Notes under the pieces: model-generated
The model's database searches: none
The model's input: only the letters and a program-made list of their open reading frames with translations
Told to the model about the DNA's origin: nothing
Program-made: the position numbers and the translations under genes
Source: Cephalotrichum gorgonifer
Lineage: Eukaryota; Ascomycota; Sordariomycetes; Microascales; Microascaceae
Direction of reading: 5' to 3'
NCBI GenBank assembly: GCA_900312665.1
Contig: ONZQ02000007.1
Span: 1,900,723-1,964,722, forward strand
DNA: 64,000 nucleotides
Part shown: positions 11,139 to 23,021 of the stretch, piece by piece
Layout of the letters: every line of letters begins with the position of its first letter
Position numbering within the stretch: position 1 is the stretch's first letter

Positions 11139-12061
11139 CTACTCCTTCTCCACCACCTCGGCCGTCACCACAATGCCGTACCTCTCATAGGGGAAGTCTG
11201 CCAAGTGCGGTAGCCGCTCCGCCCATCCATCACCCAGCTCCCCAACTTGGTGCATATCCACCTCTCCTGCCTCACCCACCAGCCCAGCCAGGACCTCCTC
11301 CTCCCTGCCCGCGAACTCTTTCAGAAGGCCCTCGTACGGGCACCAGATAACACGCATACCAGCCCTCCGACCTGCCTCTACTCCGGGGACGCTGTCCTCG
11401 AAGACAAGACACTCCTCGGGTTTAACCGGCTCCTCACCAGGCGCCAGGCTATCGTTGATGGTCTTGAGTGCAAGGAGGTAGATGTCCGGTAGCGGCTTCC
11501 CCCTACCTTTGGGGATACGGGGGTCGTCGCCCAGAATCCTGCGGTGTGGCTCGAAGACGCTAAATAGGTCATCGAGGTGGGCCGTCTTTATCTTGAAATT
11601 TCCCTCGTGCGAACTTGTTGCCAGTGCGACGTGTACCCTCGTGCTGCTACTCCTCCCTTCCTTCTCCCAGTGCTTTGTGCTCCCAAGATCTCTTAGGAGC
11701 TTCTCGACACCCAATAGCGGGGCACAGGTAGGGAAAAGCCGCTGCTGGTGCACGGATATCTGCTGGGCATACTCCTCATTGCTGATAGGCAGCTGCGCCC
11801 AGTTCTGGAAGATCTGAATCGCAGCGGGGGCAGGGCGCCCCTGCAGCTGGGCCTTGATAGCCCACGGTATCGGGGGCCTGTTGTACTTTGCGAGCACGAG
11901 GTTGGCACATTCAGTGTAGAGATCTTCAGTATTAAGCAGGAGGCCGTCCATGTCGAAGAGACAAGCGCGGATAGGGGGAAAGCTGGGAAGGGTGGGTCAG
12001 CTGGAGATACGTAATATGTACTTGGTCTATTGGAGCGGACATACTCTGTCCTGGGCGCCAT
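11139..12061 (-). CDS. HAD-superfamily phosphatase (HDHD1/pseudouridine-5'-phosphatase-like)
   Basis: Joined exons 12061..12045 and 11982..11139 give 286 residues. The 17-nt first exon ends at a perfect GTATGT donor, and the join creates PPIRACLFDMDGLLLNTE, completing HAD motif I. Asp16 should be the phosphoaspartate nucleophile and Asp18 the general acid. Motif II is the ALATSS segment. The motif III lysine lies in KPLPDIY, and motif IV is EDSVPGVEAGRRAGM. This is a subfamily I HAD with a helical cap, the group containing pseudouridine-5'-phosphatase, 2-deoxyglucose-6-phosphatase and glycerol-phosphatase. The substrate is not determined from sequence. It is probably cytosolic. Confidence 0.85.
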
Positions 12062-13260
12062 GGTTTCTTGTGGGGGAGGGGATAGATGTGGATGTGGTTT
12101 TTGGAAGTGCCGCCGAGAGATTTCGCGTACTCTATGGTTCGTTAGATGGCAGGTTAGGGAAGAAGGAATCGGAGGCGAGAGTGCGAAGATATGAGATTTA
12201 CACCATGGGCGGGGTACTCCGACGACACGCTATGAGTCAAGCCGGGAAGGAACTTTCCTATTGAGGATTAGCACAATCGCACGGAACTTGTCGTTATCGA
12301 TGGCCGGCCAATAAAATCGCGCTATTATCTTCCACACCGAATTCTGTACCTGGTCCAGTTTTAATTTCGTTTTTCTGACAAACGAACATGCTTCATAAGT
12401 TAAGTCCAAGTACAGACGGGGGCTATTATCTTGTAGTCTTGTGGTCGTCTATCCTGCTCTTCCACTTGACTGCATCCACTCATTCGCCCCGTTTGAATTC
12501 TCCGTCACCTTTACCAGCATGCCCTTTCGGAAGTTCTCCCTGGGGCGATTTACACAAGTCTTTTTTGTCACTGTTGTTTCATCAAAATTCTTATCATAGC
12601 TAAAGGTGGTAGTCTCTACATACATTGTGGACCTACCTCTCTGATATAACTCCGGGATGAATAAGTGCCCTGGTGCTGCTCATAAGATGCCAGCATTAGT
12701 TCGTGTGCTGTTCTATCCAAGACTTTCCTTTTGCTCAATGCCTACCCTCCTCCAAAGGGGCTCCCAAGAACTTCATGGAACTAATATATTTTGGATTTGA
12801 ATGAACGTAGTGCTGAGCTCTGTTTAATACAAGGGTCTTATGACATCATGGACATCCCGCAAAGTCAAAGGACAACAGCTCCAGAGCTGGGCTTCTTGTT
12901 TTGGCAGATAAAATTGTTAGAATGTGTTGCAGGTGGAAATCATTACAATGCAGCCTCATAATGTCCCAAAATGAATTTAAGTAAGGAAGGTGAGCCTGAG
13001 TTTACGCTCAAGCATGGAAACACCAGCACCAAAACAGCAGGCGCAACCCAACCACTGGAGCGAAGTCTGACTGCCTCAGCGACCACAAAACGACACAGCC
13101 ACTGCCTTCTTTCCTCGTGCTGGATGATGTGTGACGCGTTCCACATAACCCCGCATTTCCTTCCTGCACGGAGGCCTAATTCGAACACACGACAATAACG
13201 AGCCACCACCATTTCTTTAGACTCGCCCCAGCGTGATCATCATCACGACCTCCTGATACA
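12062..13260. other. Intergenic region
   Basis: This 1.2-kb stretch lies between divergent genes (the HAD phosphatase and a small hypothetical protein). Only short unsupported frames occur. Pyrimidine-rich sequence just before 13261 fits a fungal promoter or leader. Confidence 0.5.
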
Positions 13261-13947
13261 ATGGGCCGCTTCTCGTATCTCGATACAGATGAAGAGCGGC
13301 TGCCGGAGGGCATGAAGCGCGTCGGCTACGACGCCGACACCCAGGTCTACACCTATCGCGACACCGACGGCAGCTATTGGGAGGGCGCGCCTGGCGTCAG
13401 GTACGGCAAGCTCTTCCGCGTAAGATCCGCTGCCACTCCTCTTGAGTCCGTCACGATCAATCAGGATATCGAGGGAGACGAGCCTGAGCCTGAGTTGAAG
13501 GAAGGAGATTGGGACCCCGGAAATAACGACGACGACAACGACGGGGCAGCTGTTCCTCGCCGGCGGGATAGCCTCGTTCGCAGGTTTCTCAAGAGATGGA
13601 ATACAGTGACGAGGAAATCACGATCTAACTCGACAGCTCCACCCCTTCTCGATACCAAAACGCCCGAGATACAGTCAGCCGCGAACGAAAAAGACGAGCC
13701 GATGCCCTCCTCTCAGCTCCCGATGGGGCGAGTCGATCAAGCTTTTGAGCCGACAAGCCAAATCGACGCCTCGACTGCCTCGACTACCTCTCTCGATGCT
13801 AAGACGGCGGAATTACTGTCGGCCACAAGCGAAAACCACCAGCCGATCCCCTCCCAGCTTCCAATGGGACGGGTCGACCAGCTTATCGAGCCGACAAGCC
13901 CGAGCGGTACCGCGGCTTCGGGAGATATGGAGATGGCACACAAGTGA
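13261..13947 (+). CDS. Hypothetical protein with a YDADT/DGSYWEG motif and internal duplication
   Basis: A single uninterrupted frame of 228 residues. The first 55 residues (LPEGMKRVGYDADT, then DTDGSYWEGAPG and YGKLFRV) resemble a short conserved segment found at the start of uncharacterised fungal proteins, some annotated as CBM50/LysM-related. No LysM domain is visible here. Residues 85-95 are acidic and Asn/Asp-rich and are followed by a basic patch (RRFLKRWN). The rest is low complexity with two copies of a roughly 40-residue block sharing SQLPMGRVDQ and EPTS. There is no signal peptide or membrane segment. The function is unknown. Confidence 0.6.
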   Translation: MGRFSYLDTDEERLPEGMKRVGYDADTQVYTYRDTDGSYWEGAPGVRYGKLFRVRSAATPLESVTINQDIEGDEPEPELKEGDWDPGNNDDDNDGAAVPRRRDSLVRRFLKRWNTVTRKSRSNSTAPPLLDTKTPEIQSAANEKDEPMPSSQLPMGRVDQAFEPTSQIDASTASTTSLDAKTAELLSATSENHQPIPSQLPMGRVDQLIEPTSPSGTAASGDMEMAHK

Positions 13948-15530
13948 GAATGAAAATATGCGCGGGCGCTGCATCGTTTACGACGTACCACGGGCGACGT
14001 AAAGAATGGCACAAATACGATGTTTCACGGACGATGAGATGAGGTAGCTAAGACTAGCTAGGAGTTCGGCATGCAAATATGTTAAACGGTTGACTGGGCA
14101 GGTCGGATCGGACAATGAAGGTGGTGGGACGCCTACCACACTGGGGATGATGTTCCTCGTTTTCGGAGGACAAGCCTATTGCTTGTATGGGTTTATGATA
14201 CCACAGGATATTGCAGACACGGAGGCATCAAGGCCATTGAGTTGTACGATATGCGGTTTTTCGGTTATGACTCTCCATCTGTATCAATATAACTTATTCT
14301 CTTCGACTTGTCAAGTCCATGTGTCGCAGTTTCTTTTCTGCGTGGTGGCAATAATTCTGAGAATGAAACATGCTAGAGATTAACGCCCATTCTCAGAGGG
14401 GCAACAACCCGATGACGGGTCCGGTCCGTTCACTCCCTCAATTTTGTGGCGGGATGTCCCATATAGCCTAGCTATCGATCCAGTCTCTTTAGCCAGGGAC
14501 AGGGGATAAGGACAGAGGAGCCTTACCGTACCGTTAGCTAGGAGTATTACGTGGCAGCCTGAGTTTTATCCATAGGCGACAGACTCGCAGATCTTGTTCT
14601 ATTTCTAGAATGGCCTGTCCTTGAGGATGCAAACGTTGGCGATTGGCGTAACAAGGACCATCGTCCTACGCCCAGGGTCAGGGGCCTGGACATCCCGTTC
14701 TCGATCAATACCACAAGCGCCACTTGGCCTTACGAAGTACGTTGATATCAGGTGGGATTTGTTCGTTGATGAGGCACTCACCGGCATTCTAGAAAGTGTG
14801 GCTTGAATAGCTTGCCGTCGAAAGGGGGACAAGGGGGGGTAAGGTTGTCCTGGTTGGTGGTCTGTACTTATTGAAAAGTCGATCTCTCCGAATGCCTTTT
14901 GGAATTACTCGAAAGCGCCATCTAGACTACTAAGCGGCAGCACTAGCAACCTCATTATCCCTCTCCCTCCTCTCCCAGACGGAAACCCTATGGTCCAGAC
15001 TGAAGTTTAAGCCATTGAACAGATTGTCTAAGCAGGGAGTTACTATTTGTCGCACTCCTATGGTCGGAAGTAATACGTGCATAATCTTATGCTCGGCGCT
15101 CGGCCCCCTAAATAGCAGCAACCTGATCCTTGCCCAAGTATATTTCTCTCTACGTAGAAATTTGTATGGAACTAGAAGTATTTACCTGGGGGTGATTACT
15201 TGTAATTAACCCCTGTCCGATATGTGTCTGTCGTTGAGGCCTCCCTGCTATTCTCCATTTGTCACACTGCCACGGGTTGAACTACAGCGGTGCTGATTAT
15301 TTACGGGTCGCAGACGTGGGAATCGTCGTTGCTGTGACTCACTCGGCGGATAACCAAATGAGAGAGAGCAGCAGCAAAAGATAAAATACCCCATCTCGGG
15401 ATTCCGCTTCTGTCATACAATGCGAGACACATCATACTCCTCTTCCTACGCAAGACACATACCCAATCACTTCCTATTCCCTTCCATCTCCCCACCAAAC
15501 CAACAGCTCGGCACATCAACATCACAATCA
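13948..15530. other. Intergenic region
   Basis: About 1.6 kb with no supported gene. Frames of 60-100 codons occur but lack codon bias, introns or recognisable motifs. Confidence 0.5.
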
Positions 15531-16466
15531 ATGGCGGCGTCGGCGGCGCGTCTAAACTCCCAAGACTTGGCCAGGCTTAGGGCTTCAGCGGAGGAGAATG
15601 CCACGCTGGCCGGATGCTGGGGCCAGGAAAATGTCGCCTTGGTCGCCCTGGAATGGGCACCGCGGGGCCACAGGTACAAGTGGAAAAGTCACATAGCCTG
15701 CAACGAAGTTAGGGGCGGATGGTCGGATGATCTTGCTGTGCCAGTCTTGACGGCCGACGTCACGACATTTCCGAGAGGCGAAAAGGGACCTAGCGTCGAT
15801 CAGTACAGGTTTTGGATTCGACGTGGAGAATGTGGGCCTCGGCAAGAGATACGCTGGAGAGACGAGAGTGGCCGTCAATCATTCCTGGAGCACGAGGATC
15901 AGATTCGTGGTCAACTCACCAAGCTCTTCTCCGCATTGCAAAAGGAGCACACTACGGTTTGCGTCTGCTGGCATAGGCCGCAGCGGACGAAGCAAGGGCT
16001 CCAGGAGATATCCTTTCGGCTACCGGAGAGAGTTGCTTCTGTGGATTTGATCAGGGTCTTGGAGTACCAGGCAATGTTTGAGGCTATCCCGGAGTCGCTA
16101 TCAAATCACTTTGAGCAATGGCTAGAACCGAACGATCGCAGCGGAGGTTTCGATGAGGTGGTCATCAATTCGACTTACCCCTACTACGGCTACGACAATT
16201 TTCTGACTGATGCGCCAAAGTGGGGAATAAAGGGACAAAAGCTAGACAGGGTCCGAAGGGCAACCGATGTAGCTGCTTCCACTGTGCTGGAGATCCTTGG
16301 GCCAAAAGCGGAAACACGTCGAAGGGGTATCGACAAGCTGGAGAAGGAAAATACTGCTCTAGAGCGCCTGTCTAAGGCCGCCGCGAAGGGGAAACAACAC
16401 GGGGGTAAACGTGGCGAAAGAAGAGCGCCCCGAGATCTGACGGGTAGGGCCGAGGGTGTATTTTAG
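15531..16466 (+). CDS. Hypothetical protein
   Basis: A single-exon frame of 311 residues from the ATG at 15531 (CAATCA-ATGG context). An earlier in-frame ATG at 15420 would add 37 Ser/Pro-rich residues that look like leader. I recognise no family. The protein is soluble, with a helical N-terminus (LNSQDLARLRASAEENATLAG), a possible alpha/beta core around residues 45-230, and a charged, lysine-rich C-terminus (KLEKENTALERLSKAAAKGK) that may form a short coiled coil. It contains Trp-rich stretches and scattered cysteines (VCVCWHRP). It could be a lineage-specific protein. Coding status rests on frame length and good start context only. Confidence 0.5.
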   Translation: MAASAARLNSQDLARLRASAEENATLAGCWGQENVALVALEWAPRGHRYKWKSHIACNEVRGGWSDDLAVPVLTADVTTFPRGEKGPSVDQYRFWIRRGECGPRQEIRWRDESGRQSFLEHEDQIRGQLTKLFSALQKEHTTVCVCWHRPQRTKQGLQEISFRLPERVASVDLIRVLEYQAMFEAIPESLSNHFEQWLEPNDRSGGFDEVVINSTYPYYGYDNFLTDAPKWGIKGQKLDRVRRATDVAASTVLEILGPKAETRRRGIDKLEKENTALERLSKAAAKGKQHGGKRGERRAPRDLTGRAEGVF

Positions 16467-18384
16467 GCCGAGCATACTGAAATATCCGTCGTTATTTGAC
16501 TTGAGCTCAATCTATGGTCTAAACGCACGCGGCAAGTGAGAGAAATATTGAACGTATGGGCGAATTGGCTCGCTTAATGGGAAAATTCAGCAATACGTGG
16601 TGTGAGGTTATTAGATTTCCCGCCCGTTTCCAAAACCTCAATACGTCACTGAGAACATCCCTGGCACCAGAAGTATGCCGCGTGTACCCCGTAAGCAAAG
16701 CAATAAAACAAACAGTGTCCAAGCAGGGAACTTTTAAGTGCAGGACTAGAGGGCAGATAACTACCCGCATCGATATTGGCCTCCCGCGGCGAGTCCTATG
16801 AGGCAAACGCCCGCAGATGGTTCAATATTATCCCTCAGACCTTTGGACAAGACACCTCCTATTTGGTTCCTGGGGAGAATCTCTCAAATCTTTCATATTA
16901 ATTACTCGGACCTGTTCAGGCTTGGCGCACAACTCCTAACCATGCCTGAAGGCCCGATAAGCCAATCACGTGATACGTCACACTTCCAGCTTCTCATCTC
17001 CAAAGCAACACCACCTATGTTCTGTCCCTCCCATCATCCCTGGATCCACTCATNNNNNNNNNNNNNNNNNNNNNNNNNNNNNNNNNNNNNNNNNNNNNNN
17101 NNNNNNNNNNNNNNNNNNNNNNNNNNNNNNATTAGCAACGATATGAAGTAGGCACATCATCAGGATTTATCACTATATGGCAAGGTGGACGGTGTGGTGA
17201 TTCGACACACAATAGAAAGTGGGCGGAGGTACAAGAAGACCAGACGGGAAGAAGCTGGCACAAGAGTCAGCACATTCCTTATTGGACTACAAGTAACCGC
17301 CACAGCTCGTAATTATTCCCCTTCAAGTTTTCTTCCGAGCCCATAACTCCTTACCGGCCCATCGCTGCAATCATCATCGTAAGCAAACCATCTGGCCTAC
17401 TGGACATCCTCTTCCTGGCAACAACGAGGGATCATGAAGGCCTATCCCCCCACCGCCGAGAATGTGCTGTCATATACTACTTCTGGAGTCGCCTTGGTCT
17501 TAAAGCATAGTTTTCAGCTCACGTTGAACTCGGCCGACCCGGGCCAGCCACTGGCGAGACAGAGACTGCCTCGGGATGTGGTAGTATCCCCCCACAATTC
17601 GGCAGCGCATTCGCTAGTCGATATTGGTACTAGCTTCTTAGATTCCACGCTAAGCTTCCTAGTAGATTTCTGGTTCCTGTCCGCCCCTGTCCTATTTGCT
17701 ACCTTGGTTACGTGGAAAACTGCGGGACCTGGGCTTTCTTGTCGTCGTCAGTGGGATAGACAAAAAAAAACAATGATTATTATTACCTATTATTACGAGA
17801 TGCAGGAATAGGTCATAAGAGCAGATGCGTATAAGCATTAATATCAGGTGGATGCATTAACTGCTAACTGGGAGCACTATTTTTACCATGTCCCTCAATT
17901 TCGTACCTGAGACACTGGCGAAAGCATGTTTGCATGCTATGGGGCTACCATTGGCCAGGCGCACCAAAACACAACAAAGGGGCGGCCAATAAAGGCGAGC
18001 ATACCATGACTAAGCAAACCTGACTGGCCTACGCAATCGCCCCCAGTGGGGCTGAGGTCTGGGGGCCCATATTTTGCCCTCGTATTCCATGTCGATCCGA
18101 TCCACATCGAATGTTCGCTTCCTACCCCCTTTCTTCCCACAAATATCACCGACACTCGTTGACCGTATCATTCCTTCTACCTGTCGCGGCTTCCCCTATT
18201 GTTTACTTCCACCCGACACTCGTTATCGTCTGCCTACCGTCGTTCACAGTCAGCCGATTGATTTCTTCACCAACCCGGATCCTGGACAATTTTCCACCCG
18301 ACACTCGTTTCTCGATCGACACAGCGATCGACAACCCTCTTTCAAACTCCACTCGACGAGCAATCCCGCGAATCCTTACCCACC
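16467..18384. other. Intergenic region containing an assembly gap
   Basis: About 1.9 kb with no supported gene. Because 77 bases are unknown, a small gene spanning the gap cannot be excluded. A 125-codon frame at 17434-17811 shows no motif. The last 300 bp are pyrimidine-rich, repeat ACCCGACACTCGTT-like phrases and look like the long leader of the GH17 gene. Confidence 0.5.
17054..17130. other. Assembly gap (77 N)
   Basis: Unresolved bases. Any feature reaching into this interval is unknown. Confidence 1.
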
Positions 18385-19566
18385 ATGCGTTTCTCCTCAA
18401 CTATTGCCGCCGCGGCCCTCGTGGCCTCCACTGCCGCTGCCGATAACTACCTCGGCTTCAACTCTGGCGCGACCAAGGCCGACAGGTCCGCCAAGTTCAA
18501 GGAGGATTGGGTAGCTGAGTTCAAGACTGCCCAGGGCCTCAAGAATGCCCCCGGGAAGTTCAACGCCGTCCGCCTATACACCAACATCCAGGCCTACGCC
18601 CAAGACGACCCAATCGAGGCCTTTGAGGCCGCCATTGAGACGGAGACCTACATGCTTCTGGGCATCTGGGCGTCGGGCACCACCAACATCGACAAGGAGC
18701 TCTCCGCCCTGAACAAGGCGATCAAGAAGTACGGCTCCAAGTTCACCGACCTTGTCATCGGCATGTCCGTTGGTAGCGAGGATCTCTACCGCAACTCCGT
18801 CACCGGTGTCACCAACGAGGCCGGCGTCGGCCAGGATCCCGATGTGCTAGTCAAGTTCATCGAGCAGTACCGCAAGGCCGTCGCCGACACCCCCCTCTCC
18901 AGTGTCCCTGTCGGCCATGTCGATACCTGGGACGTCTGGGGTAATACCACCAACAAGGTCGTCGTCGACGCGATCGACTTCCTCGGTGTCGATGAGTACC
19001 CCTACTACGAGACAGGCAAGGGCAACGCCATCTCCAACTCTGGCCAGCTCTTCGACCGGGCCTACGACGCCACCATTGGCGTTGCGGGTGGTAAGCCCGT
19101 CTGGGTCACTGAGACCGGTTGGCCCTCGAGCGGCCCTGCCTGGGATGAGGCCGAGGCTAGCGTTAAGAATGCCAAGTACTACTGGAATGAGGTCGGGTGC
19201 CGCCGTCTCTTCGGCAAGACCCCTACCTTCTGGTATACTCTGCGTGACTCGAACCCCGACAACAAGATGCAGTTCGCCATCACCAAGGACCTTTCCACCA
19301 CGCCTCTCTTCGACCTGACCTGCCCTACCACCTTCGAGACCCCGGAAGCTAGTGAGAACACCGCGTCTTCGTCCGGATCGGCCACCAAGTCTGGCTCATC
19401 CGGCTCGGCCTCTGAGACTGGGTCTGCCTCCGCCGGCAACTCCAACGGCGAGGATTCGACTGCGGTTCAACCCGATGGTCCCGGCAGTGCTGCCTCGGGG
19501 CTTGTGGCCTCCATGACCGCCACTGCCGCGCTCGCCGTGGTTGGCGCGTTCTTCACCCTTCTGTAA
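18385..19566 (+). CDS. GPI-anchored GH17 glucan endo-1,3-beta-glucosidase
   Basis: Single exon, 393 residues. It hydrolyses beta-1,3-glucan in the cell wall during remodelling. Residues 1-19 are a signal peptide ending in AAA. Residues 20-320 are a GH17 TIM barrel with the acid/base Glu132 in VGSEDLYRN and the nucleophile Glu243 in VTETGWPSSG. A Ser/Gly/Ala-rich linker (about 325-370) follows, then a hydrophobic tail ending LAVVGAFFTLL, a typical GPI attachment signal. The architecture and motifs match Aspergillus EglC. Codon usage is strongly C-ending (TTC, ATC, GTC), suggesting high expression. The gene stands alone with no functional neighbours. Confidence 0.92.
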   Translation: MRFSSTIAAAALVASTAAADNYLGFNSGATKADRSAKFKEDWVAEFKTAQGLKNAPGKFNAVRLYTNIQAYAQDDPIEAFEAAIETETYMLLGIWASGTTNIDKELSALNKAIKKYGSKFTDLVIGMSVGSEDLYRNSVTGVTNEAGVGQDPDVLVKFIEQYRKAVADTPLSSVPVGHVDTWDVWGNTTNKVVVDAIDFLGVDEYPYYETGKGNAISNSGQLFDRAYDATIGVAGGKPVWVTETGWPSSGPAWDEAEASVKNAKYYWNEVGCRRLFGKTPTFWYTLRDSNPDNKMQFAITKDLSTTPLFDLTCPTTFETPEASENTASSSGSATKSGSSGSASETGSASAGNSNGEDSTAVQPDGPGSAASGLVASMTATAALAVVGAFFTLL

Positions 19567-20364
19567 GAGGTGAGCTGGCGAGGTGGTGTCGTCTGATGAA
19601 TATCAGCGTACCTACACGTAACAAGGAGAGAGCTTGTTCGGTCGATTTCATACATCATGTATTCAGCATTCAAATCCAGGCTGCGGCCGGGGGGATTCAT
19701 ATAATGGGCTATAGACTTTCATACACTGCATTGTTTCTCTTAGGTAACAATCCATCATCTGCTTTAGCCGCGGTTACTCTACGACCGTACTAGGTGATAA
19801 GTAGACTTGGTTGTACGGAGTATTTTCAGATCAAACAATAAAACTCCCAGGAGGAGACACTCCAAATCCTTCATGCCTCGCCGAGTGACATCCGGTCTAG
19901 CCGACCTCCGTTATTTGTACTAGGTTCTTTTTTCTCATTTATTCCCCCTGACTCGCCAACTTGACCTGCTCAGGAAGCTATGGTAGTCTGGCTTCTTACC
20001 AATATTACACCGTATTTGAGAGACGGCCGGTCCGCTTTTCTGGCAGCTGGCTATCGTAAAACGTAAAGTCTGGCGTCAAGGCTCGGAATCCATCTAATAG
20101 AATATCCCTGACTGGTGCAGCCAGGTAAGGTCAGTTTCCGCATTTCAAATGTGAGACCATGTATCGACGATGTAAGATGAATAATTAATCTTCCGCTGAT
20201 ATTAAAACAAATGAACGCGAGCGGGGAATATATCCCGGTGTCTTATTTCAACCGGATGCACTATCAATAGCATGGCCCTGTGCCCCTCTCCCTCGTACTT
20301 CTAGAGGGAGTCTTCCCACAATCATCAGGGTGGACATCCCAACACCCTAAGAGCCATTGGCATC
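19567..20364. other. Intergenic region
   Basis: About 800 bp of 3' flank of the glucanase and promoter of the GMC oxidoreductase. It contains one TACGGAGTA word near 19815, a short motif often scattered in Eurotialean genomes. No gene is seen. Confidence 0.45.
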
Positions 20365-22440
20365 ATGCAACACACCTTGTCAATCCTCGCGACCGTTCTC
20401 GCCGTGTCAGCTGTAGGGCTGTCGGCAGGGATCATCCGGAACATCACCGAACCGGAAGACTCCTATGACTACATCATCGCTGGCGGAGGCCTAAGCGGGC
20501 TCGTTGTGGCGAGCCGACTTACGGAAGATCCAGATGGTACGGAACGCATCCAACCCAGGGATCGCAACCGTACCTCCTGTGCTAACTAGGATATACCAGT
20601 GTCCGTATTAGTCGTGGAATACGGCGACTTTGACGACAGCCTGAACGTCGACCTTCCGTTCTACTCCAAGACCATGCAGATCGATAACGTCTTCTTCCAT
20701 ACCTCTGTCCCACAGGTTGGCCTTAATAACCGAATCACCAGCCTGGCTGTGGGTGCGGTTGTAGGGGGTGGTTCCACCGTAAACGGTATGGCGTGGGATC
20801 GCGGCTCCAAGTACGACTATGACGCTTGGGAGGAGCTTGGGAATCCAGGTTGGGGTTGGGAAGGGCTGTTGAAGTACTTTAGAAAGGCATGTTCAAGGCT
20901 TCTGGCCCGAAGTTTCATTCCGGATACCAAAGCTAATACTGACAACCTAGTCGAGCACCCTGACTCTGCCCTCGGACGAGCTGGTGGCCAGGTACGAGTA
21001 CGCTCTCAGCAGCAAGGGGTTTGGAGACGGGCCTGTACAAGTCAGCCTACCTAGCTGGCAATGGCCCGAAACGTGTACGACATTCCCTTGTGATAGAGAG
21101 ATTTGGCGAAGCTGACCGTTAGAAGACACATACATCGATGCCTTTGAGGATGCCGGGATCCATGTTCGGACCAACGGGGGAACTGAGGGCTCGAATGTGG
21201 GATTACACTGGAACCCGTCTGATATCGACCCCGTGAATGGCACAAGGTCGTCCTCTCGCAGGGCTTACTGGGATCCCGCCAGTGGAAGACCGAACCTGTC
21301 AATCATAGTGAATACTTTCGTCTCGACCATCAATTTGGACAACACCACAGCCACCGGGGTTAATATCATTAACCGAGTGTCTAAAGAGGGAATACCAGTC
21401 CGCGCATCCAGAGAAGTAATCTTGGCAGCGGGCGCGGCCCATACCCCCCAGATTCTTCAGCTGAGCGGCATCGGGCCCCGTGACCTCCTCGAGAACCTAG
21501 GTATTAACGTTCTTGTTGACCTGCCGGGGGTCGGGGCTAATTTTCAGGATCATTTAAGCGTGTCAACCTCATGGAGATGTAAGTAACTCAACCCTGAAGC
21601 ACAGCGAGGTGCTGACCGTCAACAGTTACAAATGACACGGAATTAAACCCCAGGGCCATGAACGATCCCGAATTCCTAGCCGACGCGCTTGAAGAGTACT
21701 GGGAAAACAAGACGGGACCGATAACCCATACGGGAAAGAGCTGTCGCGTAATGCTCAATCTCCACAACCTTAGTGACCAAGCAGACTCGATAATAGCAGG
21801 CCTTGAAGGCGAGGACCCAACCGAGCACCTTTCCGTCATTTACACCCAAAGCGAAGAGCTTAGAGCCGGATACAAAGCCCAGCATACCATAATGACGAAA
21901 ATGATAAAGCGCCAAGACGTCTCTGTCTTCGAACACACGTTTGGAGGAGGGCCGGATATCAGCTTCCACCCACAGAAGCCTTTCTCTCGGGGCACGATTC
22001 GAATTACCGGTACTGACCCACATCCCGCGGAATCACCCGTGTCGATTGACTTTCGCGCCATGACACATCCTCTGGATATGAAGATTGCGATCCTTGGCCT
22101 TAAGTTTGGGCGGATGATTATGGCTAGTGACAAGATGGGCACTCTAGGCGCCCTAGAAACGGCCCCTGGGCCAGATATTGTTGGAGATGAGGAGCTGGAG
22201 GAGCTCTTCCGGTCTCGATACGTGAATCCCAGCAACGCCCATCCCGTCGGGACCACATCCATGATGCCTCGGGAGTTAGGTGGAGTTGTGGATCCCAATC
22301 TCAGAGTGTACGGGGTTAAAGGCCTCCGTGTCGTCGACGCTGGCACCATGCCAATGTTGCCTACCTGTCACACCCAAGCTACAACGTACGCCATTGCGGA
22401 AAAGGCAGCTGATCTGATCAAGGAGGAAGACGTGGTGTGA
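20365..22440 (+). CDS. Secreted GMC-family FAD oxidoreductase
   Basis: Joined exons 20365..20536, 20600..20886, 20951..21074, 21126..21578, 21626..22440 give 616 residues. The second intron appears to be a GC-AG intron (AAG|GCATGT), and the third junction is the least certain. The protein oxidises an alcohol or sugar with FAD and O2 or a quinone. It has a signal peptide (1-21), the FAD-binding GGGLSG motif near residue 40, the GMC signature AGAAHTPQILQLSGIG, and a C-terminal NAHPVGT plus TCHTQAT pair providing the catalytic histidines. It is related to glucose oxidase and aryl-alcohol oxidases, and the substrate cannot be read from sequence. No partner genes adjoin it. Confidence 0.85.
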
Positions 22441-23021
22441 CCCATTTTGGAGGGTTCAATGGGGAGACTGAAGCGCCAGTTTTGGCATGCATATATACAA
22501 GATGGTGCCTCTAGTTATCTTGCAGCTGTCTCATGCAAATTCTTGGACACAAAAGAGGCCGAGTCGATGGTACATGACTTTGCAGTGGTATGAGTGAATT
22601 GGGATATTTCACGCGATTCCCCCGCACCAGTGGCTATGTAACTAACCACGGGGTTGATGAAGCAAGAGTAGAAAACGATGATATGGAGATAGGTCTGTAA
22701 ATTTCTCGTCCCCTGCGTCTGGGGAATCTACAGCAATGTCTGGTGCGGGCGTCTTGGCTTCAAAATATAAGCTTTCTCCCTTACCGCCCGCGATGCTGCC
22801 AGTCTCACACATGAATATCCAAGGGCGCGATAGGTCATCACCGGTACTAGCGAGGTTTACCCAAAGCCGGACCAGGTCTATGTTTATCCCCGCCATGCTG
22901 GTAAGACCCAGGAGAATTCTCCTCCACCTCCTTCGCTGATCTAGCACCAACATCCTCGTCTCGCTCCAGGACACAAGAGTCTATTCAGAAATTCTAAGAC
23001 TGATATCAAGCATCCTTAGTA
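22441..23021. other. Intergenic region
   Basis: About 580 bp with no supported gene. A minus-strand frame of 110 codons (22642-22974) lacks an ATG start and recognisable motifs. Confidence 0.45.

Noticed and set aside
17434..17811. 125-codon open frame on the + strand
   Set aside because: No domain, signal or splice support. It ends in a low-complexity tail and lies beside an assembly gap.
22642..22974. 110-codon minus-strand frame
   Set aside because: No ATG start, no motif, and no intron signals linking it to other exons.
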